From assembly GCF_011405655.1 (NCBI RefSeq), contig NZ_AP022829.1, positions 1,473,001 through 1,537,000 on the forward strand: DNA of 64,000 nt, read 5' to 3'. A model generated the notes under the pieces. The model did not search any database, was not told where the DNA came from, and saw nothing but the letters and a program-made list of their open reading frames with translations. A program made the translations under genes and the position numbers. This document shows positions 24,425 through 36,092 of the stretch, one piece after another (the stretch's first letter is position 1; each line of letters begins with the position of its first letter). This DNA comes from Adlercreutzia hattorii. Its GTDB lineage: Bacteria; Actinomycetota; Coriobacteriia; Coriobacteriales; Eggerthellaceae.

Positions 24425-24607
24425 ATGGGATTTCTGGACAATGTGACCTCGGCGGTGAACCGGAGGACGGCGGCCGCGGGGCGCGGCGCCGACAAGATCA
24501 AGCTGAACGCCCGCATCGGCGAGCTGAACCGCCCCCAGCAGGGCCTGGCCGCCCAGCTGGGGGCGAGCCTGTACGAGGCCGCGGCGAACGAGAAGGACGG
24601 GGAGTAG
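24425..24607 (+). CDS. Small protein preceding a zinc-ribbon membrane protein
   Basis: A 60-aa protein, MGFLDNVTSAVNRRTAAAGRGADK..., predicted helical and without Cys or a membrane segment. Its start MGFLDNVTSAV resembles the amphipathic N-termini of small proteins often found beside zinc-ribbon proteins. AAGGAAAGGA lies just before ATG 24425, and the stop is 2 nt before the next gene, so co-translation is likely. It might be a membrane-associating adaptor; this is inference. Confidence 0.6.
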   Translation: MGFLDNVTSAVNRRTAAAGRGADKIKLNARIGELNRPQQGLAAQLGASLYEAAANEKDGE

Positions 24608-24609
24608 CC

Positions 24610-26226
24610 ATGTTCTGCACCAATTGCGGCAACCAGATGCCGGACGGTTCCAAGTTCTGCACAAAGTGCGGCGCTCCGATGGGCGCCCTGGCGCCGGAGG
24701 TTCCGGCAGAGGGTGCGTCCGCGGGCGGCGCGGACGCCGGGGACGCTCCCGCCCATGGCGGCGCGACCCAGGGAGCGGCTGCTGCTGCCGGCCCTTCGCC
24801 GGCCCCTTCCAAGAAGAAGCGCACTGGTCTTGTCGTCGGCATAGCCGCGGCGGCCGTGATGGCGCTGGCGGCGGTGGGCATTGCGGTGGCGAACCCGTTC
24901 GCAGCGCCCGCCCCCGAGCCGGAACCGGCCTCCGTCGAGGCCCCGGCTCCCGACCTCGCGCCCGAGCCCGAGGCGCCCGCCGAGCCCGAGCCGGCTCTCG
25001 CCATTCCGAACCGCTACTTCGTTTCGAGCACCAACTTCCATCCAAGCGGCACTTACGACGTGTGCCTCACCGATCTCGAGGGCAACGAGGTCGTCTTCGA
25101 GAACCCCGACATGAGGCCCATGGGCGGCTTCTCGGAGGGCAAGGTGCTCGTCACGTGGGAGACGAGCGAGTACGACGAGGAATGGGACACCGAGTTCGAC
25201 GAAATGATCCACTATGGCCTGGTGGACGATACGGGCGCCCTGGTCGTCGACCTTACCGATCTCGTCCACGGCTACGGATACACTTTCCAGGGCAATCTAC
25301 AGGATGCATCGGTGACCAACTCTCCCACTTACGCCGACGGACGACTCGTTCTCTTCATCGAGTGGAGCGGCGGCAGCTACGGAGCCGTCGTCCTCCTGGA
25401 CGAGCAGGGGAAGGTCGTGTTCACCGTCGGCGACGCAGAGGCCTTCCAGTTCGCCGACGAGGGCGCGGCCGGCCGGGAATTCACCTACAACCTCGCCATG
25501 ATGAATGCCCCCGACTGCTATCGAGACGGCGTCCTCGCACTGCAGGGCATCGACGGAGCCATGTTCCTCGATGTTGACGGCAACGTCCTCTACCAGGCCG
25601 AGGGCTACCCGACTTCGATCGGCGGCGGCTGCGTCATTCCCGACGATTCTGGTACCGTGGTGACGGACTACGCGAGCAACGTGCTGTTGGACATCGCCTC
25701 GTTCAATGTGGAGGGCGACATCGACGGCGCGGCTTTCACGGGCGACCAGGTTTCGTCGGGCGGCGTGGTGTGCGTGCGCGCCGAGAAGGTGAACCCCCAC
25801 GGAGGCGCCAACAAGAATCTCGTGGGGCTGTACAGCGTTTCCGCCAAGAAGTGGATCGTTCCTTTGGCCGAGGGTTCGCTGAGCTTCACTGCCGCCGACG
25901 GCCTCGTCTACGTCACCGCGGACTCGAAGGAGCGTCTGATCGAGGGCTACGGCGCCGAGGGTGACGGATCGTCCGATGCGTACAGCTGTCTGATGGACTT
26001 GCAAGGCGCCATCGTCGCTGACGCCGCTACGCTGGCCGCCTCGGGGGCTGACCTTTCCGCAGATTTCGACGGGCGTTACCTGCAGGATGGGTACTGGCTT
26101 CTCGGGGAAAGGGAAGGGGGCCTTGTGGCCTACGCCGAGAATGGTAAGGTCGCGGGCATCGCGCCGGCTCCGGAGCACGGCGTCGATGTAACGCTCTATC
26201 CGGATACCGAGCCTTGCTACACTTGA
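24610..26226 (+). CDS. Zinc-ribbon membrane protein with large extracellular beta-rich domain
   Basis: A 538-aa protein with N-terminal zinc ribbon CTNCG...CTKCG, an Ala-rich stretch, a transmembrane helix at about 76-95 (GLVVGIAAAAVMALAAVGIAV), a Pro/Glu linker (APEPEPASVEAPAP) and about 400 residues with repeating beta-strand patterns ending in Gly/Asp turns (GLVDDTGALVVDL, VLLDEQGKVVF, MFLDVDGNVLY). Those turns are reminiscent of WG or propeller repeats. No catalytic motif was recognised. It is coupled to the 60-aa gene upstream and followed by a terminator. Confidence 0.72.
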   Translation: MFCTNCGNQMPDGSKFCTKCGAPMGALAPEVPAEGASAGGADAGDAPAHGGATQGAAAAAGPSPAPSKKKRTGLVVGIAAAAVMALAAVGIAVANPFAAPAPEPEPASVEAPAPDLAPEPEAPAEPEPALAIPNRYFVSSTNFHPSGTYDVCLTDLEGNEVVFENPDMRPMGGFSEGKVLVTWETSEYDEEWDTEFDEMIHYGLVDDTGALVVDLTDLVHGYGYTFQGNLQDASVTNSPTYADGRLVLFIEWSGGSYGAVVLLDEQGKVVFTVGDAEAFQFADEGAAGREFTYNLAMMNAPDCYRDGVLALQGIDGAMFLDVDGNVLYQAEGYPTSIGGGCVIPDDSGTVVTDYASNVLLDIASFNVEGDIDGAAFTGDQVSSGGVVCVRAEKVNPHGGANKNLVGLYSVSAKKWIVPLAEGSLSFTAADGLVYVTADSKERLIEGYGAEGDGSSDAYSCLMDLQGAIVADAATLAASGADLSADFDGRYLQDGYWLLGEREGGLVAYAENGKVAGIAPAPEHGVDVTLYPDTEPCYT

Positions 26227-26258
26227 TGGTTCTGCGGCATCGACGCACAATTCCCCGC

Positions 26259-26288
26259 GAAGGGCCGCACGCAGCGGCCCTTCGTTTA
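26259..26288 (+). terminator. Intrinsic terminator after the zinc-ribbon cluster
   Basis: GAAGGGCCGC (26259-26268) pairs with GCGGCCCTTC (26274-26283) around ACGCA, followed by GTTTAT. A perfect TATAAT (26287-26292) directly after it may be the -10 element of the next gene. Confidence 0.8.
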
Positions 26289-26325
26289 TAATCGGGGAAA
26301 CGCTACGAAGGAGAAAGGCCGCACC

Positions 26326-28113
26326 ATGACGGGCACCTACGAGAACGGCATCTATCGCGAGGGCGACGTGCGCCTGTCCGACCTGTCCGGCCGTCGGCGT
26401 CTGCCCATCGGGCGCGACGGGTTCGCCACAGCAGTGCAGGAGTCGGTGGTCATCGACAAGTCTCTGCTCATCGCCGACGTTCTCAACAGTTCTGCCGCCG
26501 TCACGCTGTTCTGCCGCCCGCGCCGTTTCGGCAAGTCGCTGAACATGACCATGCTCAAGTCGTTCTTCGAGATTCCCCCGGCGAGCGACCCGAACGCCGA
26601 GGACGCCGCCTATCTCTTCGAGGGCCTTTCCATTTGGGACGCCGACGACGGTCGCTATCGCGAGCATCAGGGCGCTTATCCCGTTATCTACATCAGCTTC
26701 AATCCGGTGAAGAAACAGTGCTGGGAAGATGCTTGGGGCGCCCTGAACCAGCTGATCGTATGGGAATACATCCGTCACGGATACTTGTCCGACAGCGCCG
26801 AGCTGAACGAACAAGAGCGCGCCTACTTCGAGCGTGTTGCGGGATGGGAGGCGGCGGACGGAGACATCGAGTCGTCCCTCATCAACCTCACTCGTCTGCT
26901 TTTCAAGCACCATGGGCGTCGCCCCGTCGTCCTCATTGACGAGTACGACGCGCCGGTCATGGCGGCTCGGGACAACGGGTACTACGACGAGATGGTCTCG
27001 TTTCTCAAAGGATGGCTTACGGCGGCCTTGAAGGACGGAGGGCAGGCCCTGGCCTTCGCGTGTCTCACGGGCGTGCAGCGCATCTCGAAAGAGTCCATTT
27101 TCTCTGATTTGAACAACTTGGTGGTGAACACCTCCCTCAACGCCAAGTACGACGAGCGCTACGGCTTCACGGAAGACGAGGTGCGCGCGCTCGCTAACTA
27201 CCTGGGTCAGTCCGCTCACTTCCCCGAGATGCGCCAATGGTACGACGGCTACCGCTTCGGCTCGGTGGATGTGTACAACCCTTGGAGCGTGCTCAACTAC
27301 TTCGACAACGATTGCGAGTGCGCGCCCTATTGGGGCAACACGTCTTCGAACGCGCCCATCGCCGCTATGGTGCGCGGGGGAGACGCACGTCTGATGCGAA
27401 AGGTGTACGAGCTGCTTAAGGCGGGCGGGTCGGTGGAGGCCGCCCTCGATTTGTCGGTGGTGTTCGGCGATTTGGATGCCCGCCCCGAGGCCCTTTGGTC
27501 GCTTTTGTACCTTGCCGGCTATCTGACCACCGACGATACGGAGCAGCCCAATTCGAAGGACGTCGTGCGGCGGCTGCGCATTCCCAATTTGGAGATCGCG
27601 TCGTTGTACCGTAGCGAGATTATCGACCGTTTCGCGCAGATCGCCGGCGGTCGCGACTGCCTCATCGACCTTCACCGCGCGCTTATCGACGGGGACGCCT
27701 GCCTACTCGCCGAGGAGCTGGAGGACGTGCTGCTGAACTCGGCGAGCTTCTATGACCTTACGAGCGAAAACAGCTACCACATGCTTTTGGTGGGCCTTCT
27801 GTTCGGGGTACCCGGTTACGGGAACCCGGCCTCGAATCGCGAGGCGGGGCGCGGGCGCTTCGACATCCGGCTGGCTCCCGAGCGGGCGGGGCTACCGGCG
27901 GTCACCCTGGAGCTGAAGTTCGAGCACGGGGCCGACGCGTCCCGCCTTCAGGTGCTGGCCACCGAGGCCCTGGCCCAGATAGAGGCGCGGGCCTACGACG
28001 CGGACACGGCCAGGGGCGGCGCGGGCGCTCCGTCTACGGCGGGCAGCCTGCGCTACGGCATCGCCTTCTCCGGAAAATCTCTGGCTGTGGCCGCGGAGCG
28101 CAGGCCTTCATAG
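26326..28113 (+). CDS. AAA-ATPase-like protein with C-terminal PD-(D/E)XK nuclease-type domain
   Basis: A 595-aa protein of the widespread AAA-ATPase-like/DUF1703 family. The N-terminal ATPase part has the hallmark LFCRPRRFGKSLNMTML (P-loop variant) near residue 60 and Walker B-like PVVLIDEYDAPV near 200. The C-terminal segment GRGRFDIRLAPERAGLPAVTLELKFE near 510-535 carries the D-(n)-ExK pattern of PD-(D/E)XK nucleases. Such genes are often multicopy accessory genes in gut bacteria; their role is unsettled, with mobility or defence suggested. AGGAG lies upstream of ATG 26326. Confidence 0.82.
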   Translation: MTGTYENGIYREGDVRLSDLSGRRRLPIGRDGFATAVQESVVIDKSLLIADVLNSSAAVTLFCRPRRFGKSLNMTMLKSFFEIPPASDPNAEDAAYLFEGLSIWDADDGRYREHQGAYPVIYISFNPVKKQCWEDAWGALNQLIVWEYIRHGYLSDSAELNEQERAYFERVAGWEAADGDIESSLINLTRLLFKHHGRRPVVLIDEYDAPVMAARDNGYYDEMVSFLKGWLTAALKDGGQALAFACLTGVQRISKESIFSDLNNLVVNTSLNAKYDERYGFTEDEVRALANYLGQSAHFPEMRQWYDGYRFGSVDVYNPWSVLNYFDNDCECAPYWGNTSSNAPIAAMVRGGDARLMRKVYELLKAGGSVEAALDLSVVFGDLDARPEALWSLLYLAGYLTTDDTEQPNSKDVVRRLRIPNLEIASLYRSEIIDRFAQIAGGRDCLIDLHRALIDGDACLLAEELEDVLLNSASFYDLTSENSYHMLLVGLLFGVPGYGNPASNREAGRGRFDIRLAPERAGLPAVTLELKFEHGADASRLQVLATEALAQIEARAYDADTARGGAGAPSTAGSLRYGIAFSGKSLAVAAERRPS

Positions 28114-28431
28114 GCCACGACGTTTCGGAGTCCTCGCGGTGCCATTCGGCTGTCGTCTTCGGCCGCTTATTTTTGTGCAGATGCATACCTAGCAAGGTGC
28201 CTTATGCTCAATTTCGACCTTTAACGGACGGTACCGAGAGACCGGCAAGGTGCGATGAGCGAACTTCATCTTGTGTGCTTGTAAGCGCTCCCGTCCAAGG
28301 CGGGAGCGCTTTTTTTGCGGGCGCTGCCGAGGGGCGGACCGTGCTTTCGCGAGAGTGCGGAGACGCGGGGACGGCAAGGAGCCGGGAGCACGTGAGACGA
28401 AAATGAGCGAGTCGCGGAAAGGACGGATGCT
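28114..28431 (+). promoter_or_regulatory. Intergenic region with PyrR-binding attenuator leader of carA-carB
   Basis: The PyrR loop at 28218-28250 reads CCTTTAACGGACGGTACC then GAGAGACCGGCAAGG, matching the pyrR leader at 14691-14721 almost base for base (shared CCTTTAA, CGGTAC, GAGAG, CAAGGT). A strong terminator follows at 28283-28316, 115 nt before carA. Carbamoyl phosphate synthesis would therefore be cut back when UMP is high, together with pyrR-pyrB-pyrC. A -35/-10 pair was not clear; TATGCT at 28203-28208 is a possible -10. Confidence 0.85.
28283..28316 (+). terminator. pyr attenuator terminator 2
   Basis: AAGCGCTCCCG (28283-28293) pairs perfectly with CGGGAGCGCTT (28301-28311) around TCCAAGG and runs into seven T residues. 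It is a strong intrinsic terminator inside the carA leader. Confidence 0.9.
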
Positions 28432-29784
28432 TTGAGCAAGATTGCGGAGGAGATGCGGGCGGCCACGTCGAAACCGGCGGCCGTGCCGGCGCTGCTCGTG
28501 CTGGAGGACGGCGCGGTGTTCGCCGGCACCTCCTGCGGCGCGCCCGGCGAGGCGTTTGGGGAGATCTGCTTCAACACCTCTTTGGAAGGCTATTTGGAAA
28601 TCGCCACCGATCCCTCCTATGCGGGGCAGATCGTGGTGCTCACCTACCCCCAGGTGGGCAACTACGGCGTGAACGCCGACGACGCCCAGGCGCAGCACCC
28701 GGCCCTGCGGGCGCTCGTGGTGCGCGACCTGTGCCCCACGCCCTCCAGCTGGCGCAGCCAGGAGAGCCTCGGCGACTATCTGACGCGCGAGGGCGTCGTG
28801 GCCATCGAGGGCATCGACACCCGTGCGCTCGTGCGCCACATCCGCGACCATGGCGCCCAGCGGGCCGTCGTTTCCACCACGGACGCGGATGTCGCCTCGC
28901 TGCTCGAGAAGGTGCGCCGAAGCCCGTCGCTAGTAGGCGTGAACCTGGCCGCCGACGTGTCCTGCGACGGCGCCTACTCCTACACCGCCGCGAACCTGCC
29001 CGCTTCCCATGGCTTCGCCCTGGCCGCCCCGGCCGAGCCCCGCTTCAAGGTGGTCGTCTACCACTGCGGCGTGAAGCGCTCCATCTTAGACGGTCTGGTG
29101 GCGAGTGGCTGCGAGCTCACCGTCGTGCCCTGGGACACTCCGGCCGAAGAGGTGCTGGCGATGGGCCCCGACGGCGTGTTCCTCTCCAACGGCCCGGGCG
29201 ACCCGGAGGCGGTGGGGGAGACCTATCGCCAGGCCGAGAAGCTGCTGGGCCGCGTGCCGCTGTTCGGCATCTGCCTGGGGCACCAGATGATGGCCAAGGC
29301 CGCGGGCGCGGAAATCGACAAGCTGAAGTTCGGCCATCACGGCGGCAACCACCCGGTGCAGAACCTGCTGACCGGCCGCGTGGAGGTAACGGCCCAGAAC
29401 CACGGCTTCTGCCCCTGCTTCCAGAGCCTCGGCGCGCTTGTGCCCGAGCTCTCCGGAGGTGCGACCGAGCACGTGGAAGACCTGCGCGAATGGGGCCGGC
29501 GCGGCATTGCCCCCGTTGTGGCCAACGAGCGCTTCGGGCGCATCCGGCTGACGCACGTGAACCTCGACGACGGCACCGCCGAGGGCTTCGCCTTCCTGGA
29601 CGTGCCGGCCTTCAGCGTGCAGTACCACCCGGAGGCGGCCCCCGGTCCCACCGACGCCCACTACCTGTTCACCGCCTTCGCGCGCCTTATGGAGGGGCGC
29701 GATGACTACCTGGATATCGACATCGCAACCGACCGCCTGTCCGGTTGGAAGTTCGGAAGCACCGCGGAAGGGGAGGTGGCGTAA
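28432..29784 (+). CDS. carA: Carbamoyl-phosphate synthase small (glutaminase) subunit
   Basis: Releases ammonia from glutamine for CarB. The CPSase small domain occupies about residues 18-165 (LVLEDGAVFAGTSCGAPGEAFGEICFNTS). The class I glutaminase has FGICLGHQMM with the nucleophilic Cys near 281 and VQYHPEA with the catalytic His and Glu near 403. At 450 aa it is longer than the usual 360-390: about 40 residues (CPCFQSLGALVPELSGGATE...) are inserted right after QNHGF near 322. TTG 28432 was chosen for the AAAGGA 8 nt upstream; ATG 28453 is an alternative. It abuts carB with no gap. Confidence 0.93.
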   Translation: MSKIAEEMRAATSKPAAVPALLVLEDGAVFAGTSCGAPGEAFGEICFNTSLEGYLEIATDPSYAGQIVVLTYPQVGNYGVNADDAQAQHPALRALVVRDLCPTPSSWRSQESLGDYLTREGVVAIEGIDTRALVRHIRDHGAQRAVVSTTDADVASLLEKVRRSPSLVGVNLAADVSCDGAYSYTAANLPASHGFALAAPAEPRFKVVVYHCGVKRSILDGLVASGCELTVVPWDTPAEEVLAMGPDGVFLSNGPGDPEAVGETYRQAEKLLGRVPLFGICLGHQMMAKAAGAEIDKLKFGHHGGNHPVQNLLTGRVEVTAQNHGFCPCFQSLGALVPELSGGATEHVEDLREWGRRGIAPVVANERFGRIRLTHVNLDDGTAEGFAFLDVPAFSVQYHPEAAPGPTDAHYLFTAFARLMEGRDDYLDIDIATDRLSGWKFGSTAEGEVA

Positions 29785-33000
<3,216 letters not shown>

Positions 33001-33111
33001 TTCTAAGCTTATCGGAGGAGCAGCAAAGCAAGAGGCTACTCCTCCCTGCAAATCTCCTAGGATTTCTGCTCTTTGTGGCATGGCGAATTCGATAATCAAT
33101 ATGCCATGCGT

Positions 33112-33117
33112 TAGAAT
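33112..33117 (+). promoter_or_regulatory. Possible -10 element upstream of pyrK
   Basis: TAGAAT lies 41 nt before pyrK in the 158-nt gap after carB, with a weak TTCGAT 18 nt upstream. GCATGGC and GCCATGC flank this area as an inverted repeat. It suggests that pyrK-pyrD-pyrF may have its own promoter in addition to read-through from carAB. Confidence 0.3.
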
Positions 33118-33158
33118 ATCACCAAATGCACTTTTCCGCTGACGCGACAGGAGAGCCT

Positions 33159-33953
33159 ATGACGCTTTGCAACGAGAACGCGCCCATTCTGGTGAACGAG
33201 GAGATGGGGTGCAACATCTGGCTCATGACCGTGCGCGCACCGGAAATCGCGACGACGGCGCGGCCGGGGCAGTTCGTGCACGTGAAGGTGCCGGGCATGG
33301 AGGCCCACATCCTGCGCCGCCCCTTCGGCGTGTACGCGGCCGATGCGGAGGCGGGCACGGTGGACATGATGTACCAGGTGCTCGGCTTCGGCACTGAGCA
33401 CATGACAGAGCTCGCGGCCGGCGACGCGGTGGAGATGATCGGCCCCATCGGTCGCGGATGGCAGCCGCCCGAGGGCTGTAAGCGCGCGCTCATCGTGGCC
33501 GGCGGCGTGGGAAGCGCGCCGCTGTATCCTTTGGCCGAGGAGCTGACGGCGGCGGGCATTGCCACCGATGCCATCCTCGGCGCCTCCACCATCGATGCGT
33601 TGGTGGCCCGCGAGCGCTACGGGGCCGTGCTCGGGTGCGAGCCTGCCTGCTCCACCGACGACGGTACCTACGGCCGCGCCGGCTTCTGCACGCCGCTTGT
33701 GGAAGAGGCCCTGGCGGCGGCCGCTGCGGAAGGCGCGCCCTACGACTACGTGGCCTGCTGCGGCCCGGAGCCCCTCATGAAGATCGTGGCCGGCATGGCG
33801 GACGCAGCCGGCGTGTTCTGCGAGGTGTCCATGGAGAGGCGCATGGCCTGCGGCGTGGGGGCCTGTCTGTCCTGCGTGGTCGATACGACGGCCGGCAAGC
33901 GCCGCGCCTGCGTGGACGGCCCGGTGTTCTGTGCGAGCGAGGTGGTGTGGTAA
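33159..33953 (+). CDS. pyrK: Dihydroorotate dehydrogenase electron-transfer subunit
   Basis: A 264-aa FAD and [2Fe-2S] protein that passes electrons from PyrD to NAD+. The FAD domain has HILRRPFGVY, the NAD-binding part has ALIVAGGVGSAPLYPLAEEL, and the C-terminal ACGVGACLSC...RRACVDGPVF supplies the four Fe-S Cys. ATG 33159 with AGGAG 5 nt upstream was chosen over ATG 33126, which lacks an RBS. The stop overlaps the pyrD start by 1 nt. Confidence 0.93.
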   Translation: MTLCNENAPILVNEEMGCNIWLMTVRAPEIATTARPGQFVHVKVPGMEAHILRRPFGVYAADAEAGTVDMMYQVLGFGTEHMTELAAGDAVEMIGPIGRGWQPPEGCKRALIVAGGVGSAPLYPLAEELTAAGIATDAILGASTIDALVARERYGAVLGCEPACSTDDGTYGRAGFCTPLVEEALAAAAAEGAPYDYVACCGPEPLMKIVAGMADAAGVFCEVSMERRMACGVGACLSCVVDTTAGKRRACVDGPVFCASEVVW

Positions 33954-34885
33954 TGCAGCGCAAACCGAAAGAGACGAGCGTCAACCTGTCCGTGAACCTC
34001 GGCGGCATGGCCATGAAGAACCCGGTCACCGTGGCCTCGGGCACCTTCGGCGCCGGCATGGAGTACCACGACTTCGTGGATGTGGCGGCCCTGGGCGCCG
34101 TCACCACCAAGGGCGTGTCTTTGAACGGCTGGGAGGGCAACGCGAGCCCCCGCATTGCCGAGACGGCTTCGGGCATGTTGAACTCCATCGGCCTTCAGAA
34201 CCCCGGTGTGCAGCACTTGAAGGACATCGAGCTGCCGTGGCTCGCCGAGATCGGCGCCACGGCCATGGTGAACGTCTCCGGCCACAGCTTCGACGAGTAC
34301 GTGGCTGTCATCGAGGCCTTGGAGGAAGCCCCCGTGGCCGCCTACGAGGTGAACATCTCGTGCCCCAACGTGGACGCCGGCGGCATGACCATGGGCTGCC
34401 ATGTGCCCAGCGTGGAGAAGGTGGTGTCGCTCTGCCGCGCCGCTACGAAGCGCCCGCTCATCGTGAAGCTCACGCCGAACGTCACCGACATCACCGAGAT
34501 CGCGAAGGCCGCCGAGGCCGCCGGAGCCGACGGCATCTCGCTCATCAACACGCTGCTCGGCATGGCCGTGGACGCCCGCACCCGCCGCCCGAAGCTGGCG
34601 CGCGTGGTGGGCGGCTACTCGGGGCCGGCCGTGAAGCCCGTGGCCCTGCGCATGGTGTGGCAGGTAGCCCAGGCCGTTTCCGTGCCGGTGCTCGGCATGG
34701 GCGGCATATCCACCGGCGAGGACGCCGTGGAGTTCATGCTGGCCGGCGCCACCGCGGTGGCCGTGGGCACGGCGAACTTCGTCAATCCCACCGCCACCGT
34801 CGACGTCATCAACGGCATTATCGACTACTGCGAATCCCAGGGCGTCAAAGACGTCAACGAGCTGATAGGAGCCCTGCAATGCTAA
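33953..34885 (+). CDS. pyrD: Dihydroorotate dehydrogenase, class 1B catalytic subunit
   Basis: Oxidises dihydroorotate to orotate with FMN. NISCPNVDAGG near 135-145 holds the catalytic Cys of class 1B enzymes, NTLLGMAVDARTRRP is the substrate loop, and GMGGISTGEDAVEFMLAGATAVAVGT binds FMN phosphate. The 310 aa length is typical. Pairing with pyrK confirms the NAD-linked heterotetramer. Its stop overlaps the pyrF start (ATGCTAA). Confidence 0.95.
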   Translation: MQRKPKETSVNLSVNLGGMAMKNPVTVASGTFGAGMEYHDFVDVAALGAVTTKGVSLNGWEGNASPRIAETASGMLNSIGLQNPGVQHLKDIELPWLAEIGATAMVNVSGHSFDEYVAVIEALEEAPVAAYEVNISCPNVDAGGMTMGCHVPSVEKVVSLCRAATKRPLIVKLTPNVTDITEIAKAAEAAGADGISLINTLLGMAVDARTRRPKLARVVGGYSGPAVKPVALRMVWQVAQAVSVPVLGMGGISTGEDAVEFMLAGATAVAVGTANFVNPTATVDVINGIIDYCESQGVKDVNELIGALQC

Positions 34886-35607
34886 CCGCCTTCGATTCCG
34901 TTCCTGCTCGCGACCGCGTCATCGTGGCGCTCGACTGCGACGCCTGGGAGGCCATAGCCCTTGCCGACAAGCTGGAGGGCCACGCGAAGTGGCTCAAGAT
35001 CGGCATGACGCTGTACTACGCCGAGGGCCCGGCCATCGTGAAGATGTTCAAGCGCCGAGGTTTCAACGTGTTCCTCGACCTGAAGTTCCACGACATCCCG
35101 CACCAGGTGCAGGGCGCGGCGCGCTCGGCGGCGGCCAGCGGGGCCGACATGCTCACCATGCACACCGTGGGCGGCACCGCCATGATGGAGGCGGGCCAGC
35201 GCGGCGCCGAGGAGGGCGCGGCGGAGTACGGCGGGGACGTGCCGGCGACCCTCGGCATCACGGTGCTCACCTCCATGAGTCCCGAGGCGCTTGCGGCCAC
35301 CGGCGTCGCCCGACCCCTGCCCGAACAGGTGGCGGCCCTCGCGGCCCAGGCCAAGGAGGCGGGCATCTCCGGCGTGGTGGCCTCGCCCCAGGAGGCGGCC
35401 GCCCTGCGCGAGATCTTGGGCCCCGACGCCTTCATCGTCACCCCCGGCGTGCGCCCGGCCGGCGCCGCCCTGGGAGACCAGAGCCGCGTGGCCACGCCCG
35501 CCCAGGCCTTCGCGAACGGAGCGTCGCACATCGTGGTGGGCCGGCCCATCACCGAGGCGGACGATCCCGTGGCGGCCTTCGAGGCCATCGCCGCGGAATT
35601 GGTGTAG
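34879..35607 (+). CDS. pyrF: Orotidine 5'-phosphate decarboxylase
   Basis: Makes UMP from OMP. VIVALDCDAWEA near residue 12, the catalytic Lys/Asp tetrad segment FLDLKFHDIPHQV near 63, and TPGVRPAG with VGRPIT at the C-terminus are all present. The length of 242 aa is normal for the bacterial type. pyrE, which would supply OMP, is not in this window. It overlaps the pyrD stop by 7 nt. Confidence 0.95.
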   Translation: MLTAFDSVPARDRVIVALDCDAWEAIALADKLEGHAKWLKIGMTLYYAEGPAIVKMFKRRGFNVFLDLKFHDIPHQVQGAARSAAASGADMLTMHTVGGTAMMEAGQRGAEEGAAEYGGDVPATLGITVLTSMSPEALAATGVARPLPEQVAALAAQAKEAGISGVVASPQEAAALREILGPDAFIVTPGVRPAGAALGDQSRVATPAQAFANGASHIVVGRPITEADDPVAAFEAIAAELV

Positions 35608-35697
35608 CTCCAAAGCGTTTTATCCCTGAATAAGGCCCGTGTATAGCCGATAATTGGGGAAAAATGCCGCATTTATTGATTCCGAGTAAATTAGGTG

Positions 35698-35725
35698 TTG
35701 ATTCCTCATCAATGCGTGGTACTAT
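35698..35725 (+). promoter_or_regulatory. Putative mihF promoter
   Basis: TTGATT (35698-35703) and TACTAT (35720-35725) are separated by 16 nt, 31 nt before the mihF start. The surrounding 35608-35756 gap is AT-rich for this genome, as expected of a promoter. Confidence 0.55.
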
Positions 35726-35756
35726 GCCCTCAGCCCGAACTGGAAGGAGAACAGAA

Positions 35757-36068
35757 ATGGCAATTCCCCAACTCAGCCCCGAGGCCCGCGCTGAAGCGCT
35801 TGAAAAGGCAAAGGCCGCACGCATCAAGCGGGCGGAGGTACGAGAAGAGCTGAAGACGGGCAAGCTCACCGTCGCTCAGGTTCTCGATATGCGCGACGAC
35901 CCTGTCGTGGGCCGTATGAAGATTTCCACGCTCATCGAGACGCTGCCCGGGTACGGCAAGGCCAAGGCCGAGCGCATCATGAAGGAGCTGCAGATCGCCG
36001 AGAGCCGCCGCATCCGCGGTATCGGCGAGCGTCAGCGCGAGGCTCTGCTTGCGCGCCTGTCCAAGTAG
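35757..36068 (+). CDS. mihF: Actinobacterial integration host factor (mIHF)
   Basis: A 103-aa nucleoid protein peculiar to Actinobacteria, unrelated to HU/IHF. The helix-two-turn-helix DNA-binding core appears in VGRMKISTLIETLPGYGKAKAERIMKELQIAESRRIRGIGERQREALL. It lies directly upstream of gmk, the arrangement known from mycobacteria and streptomycetes. AAGGAG lies upstream of ATG 35757. Confidence 0.93.
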   Translation: MAIPQLSPEARAEALEKAKAARIKRAEVREELKTGKLTVAQVLDMRDDPVVGRMKISTLIETLPGYGKAKAERIMKELQIAESRRIRGIGERQREALLARLSK

Positions 36069-36092
36069 AACGTCAACATCACAAAGGAATTC

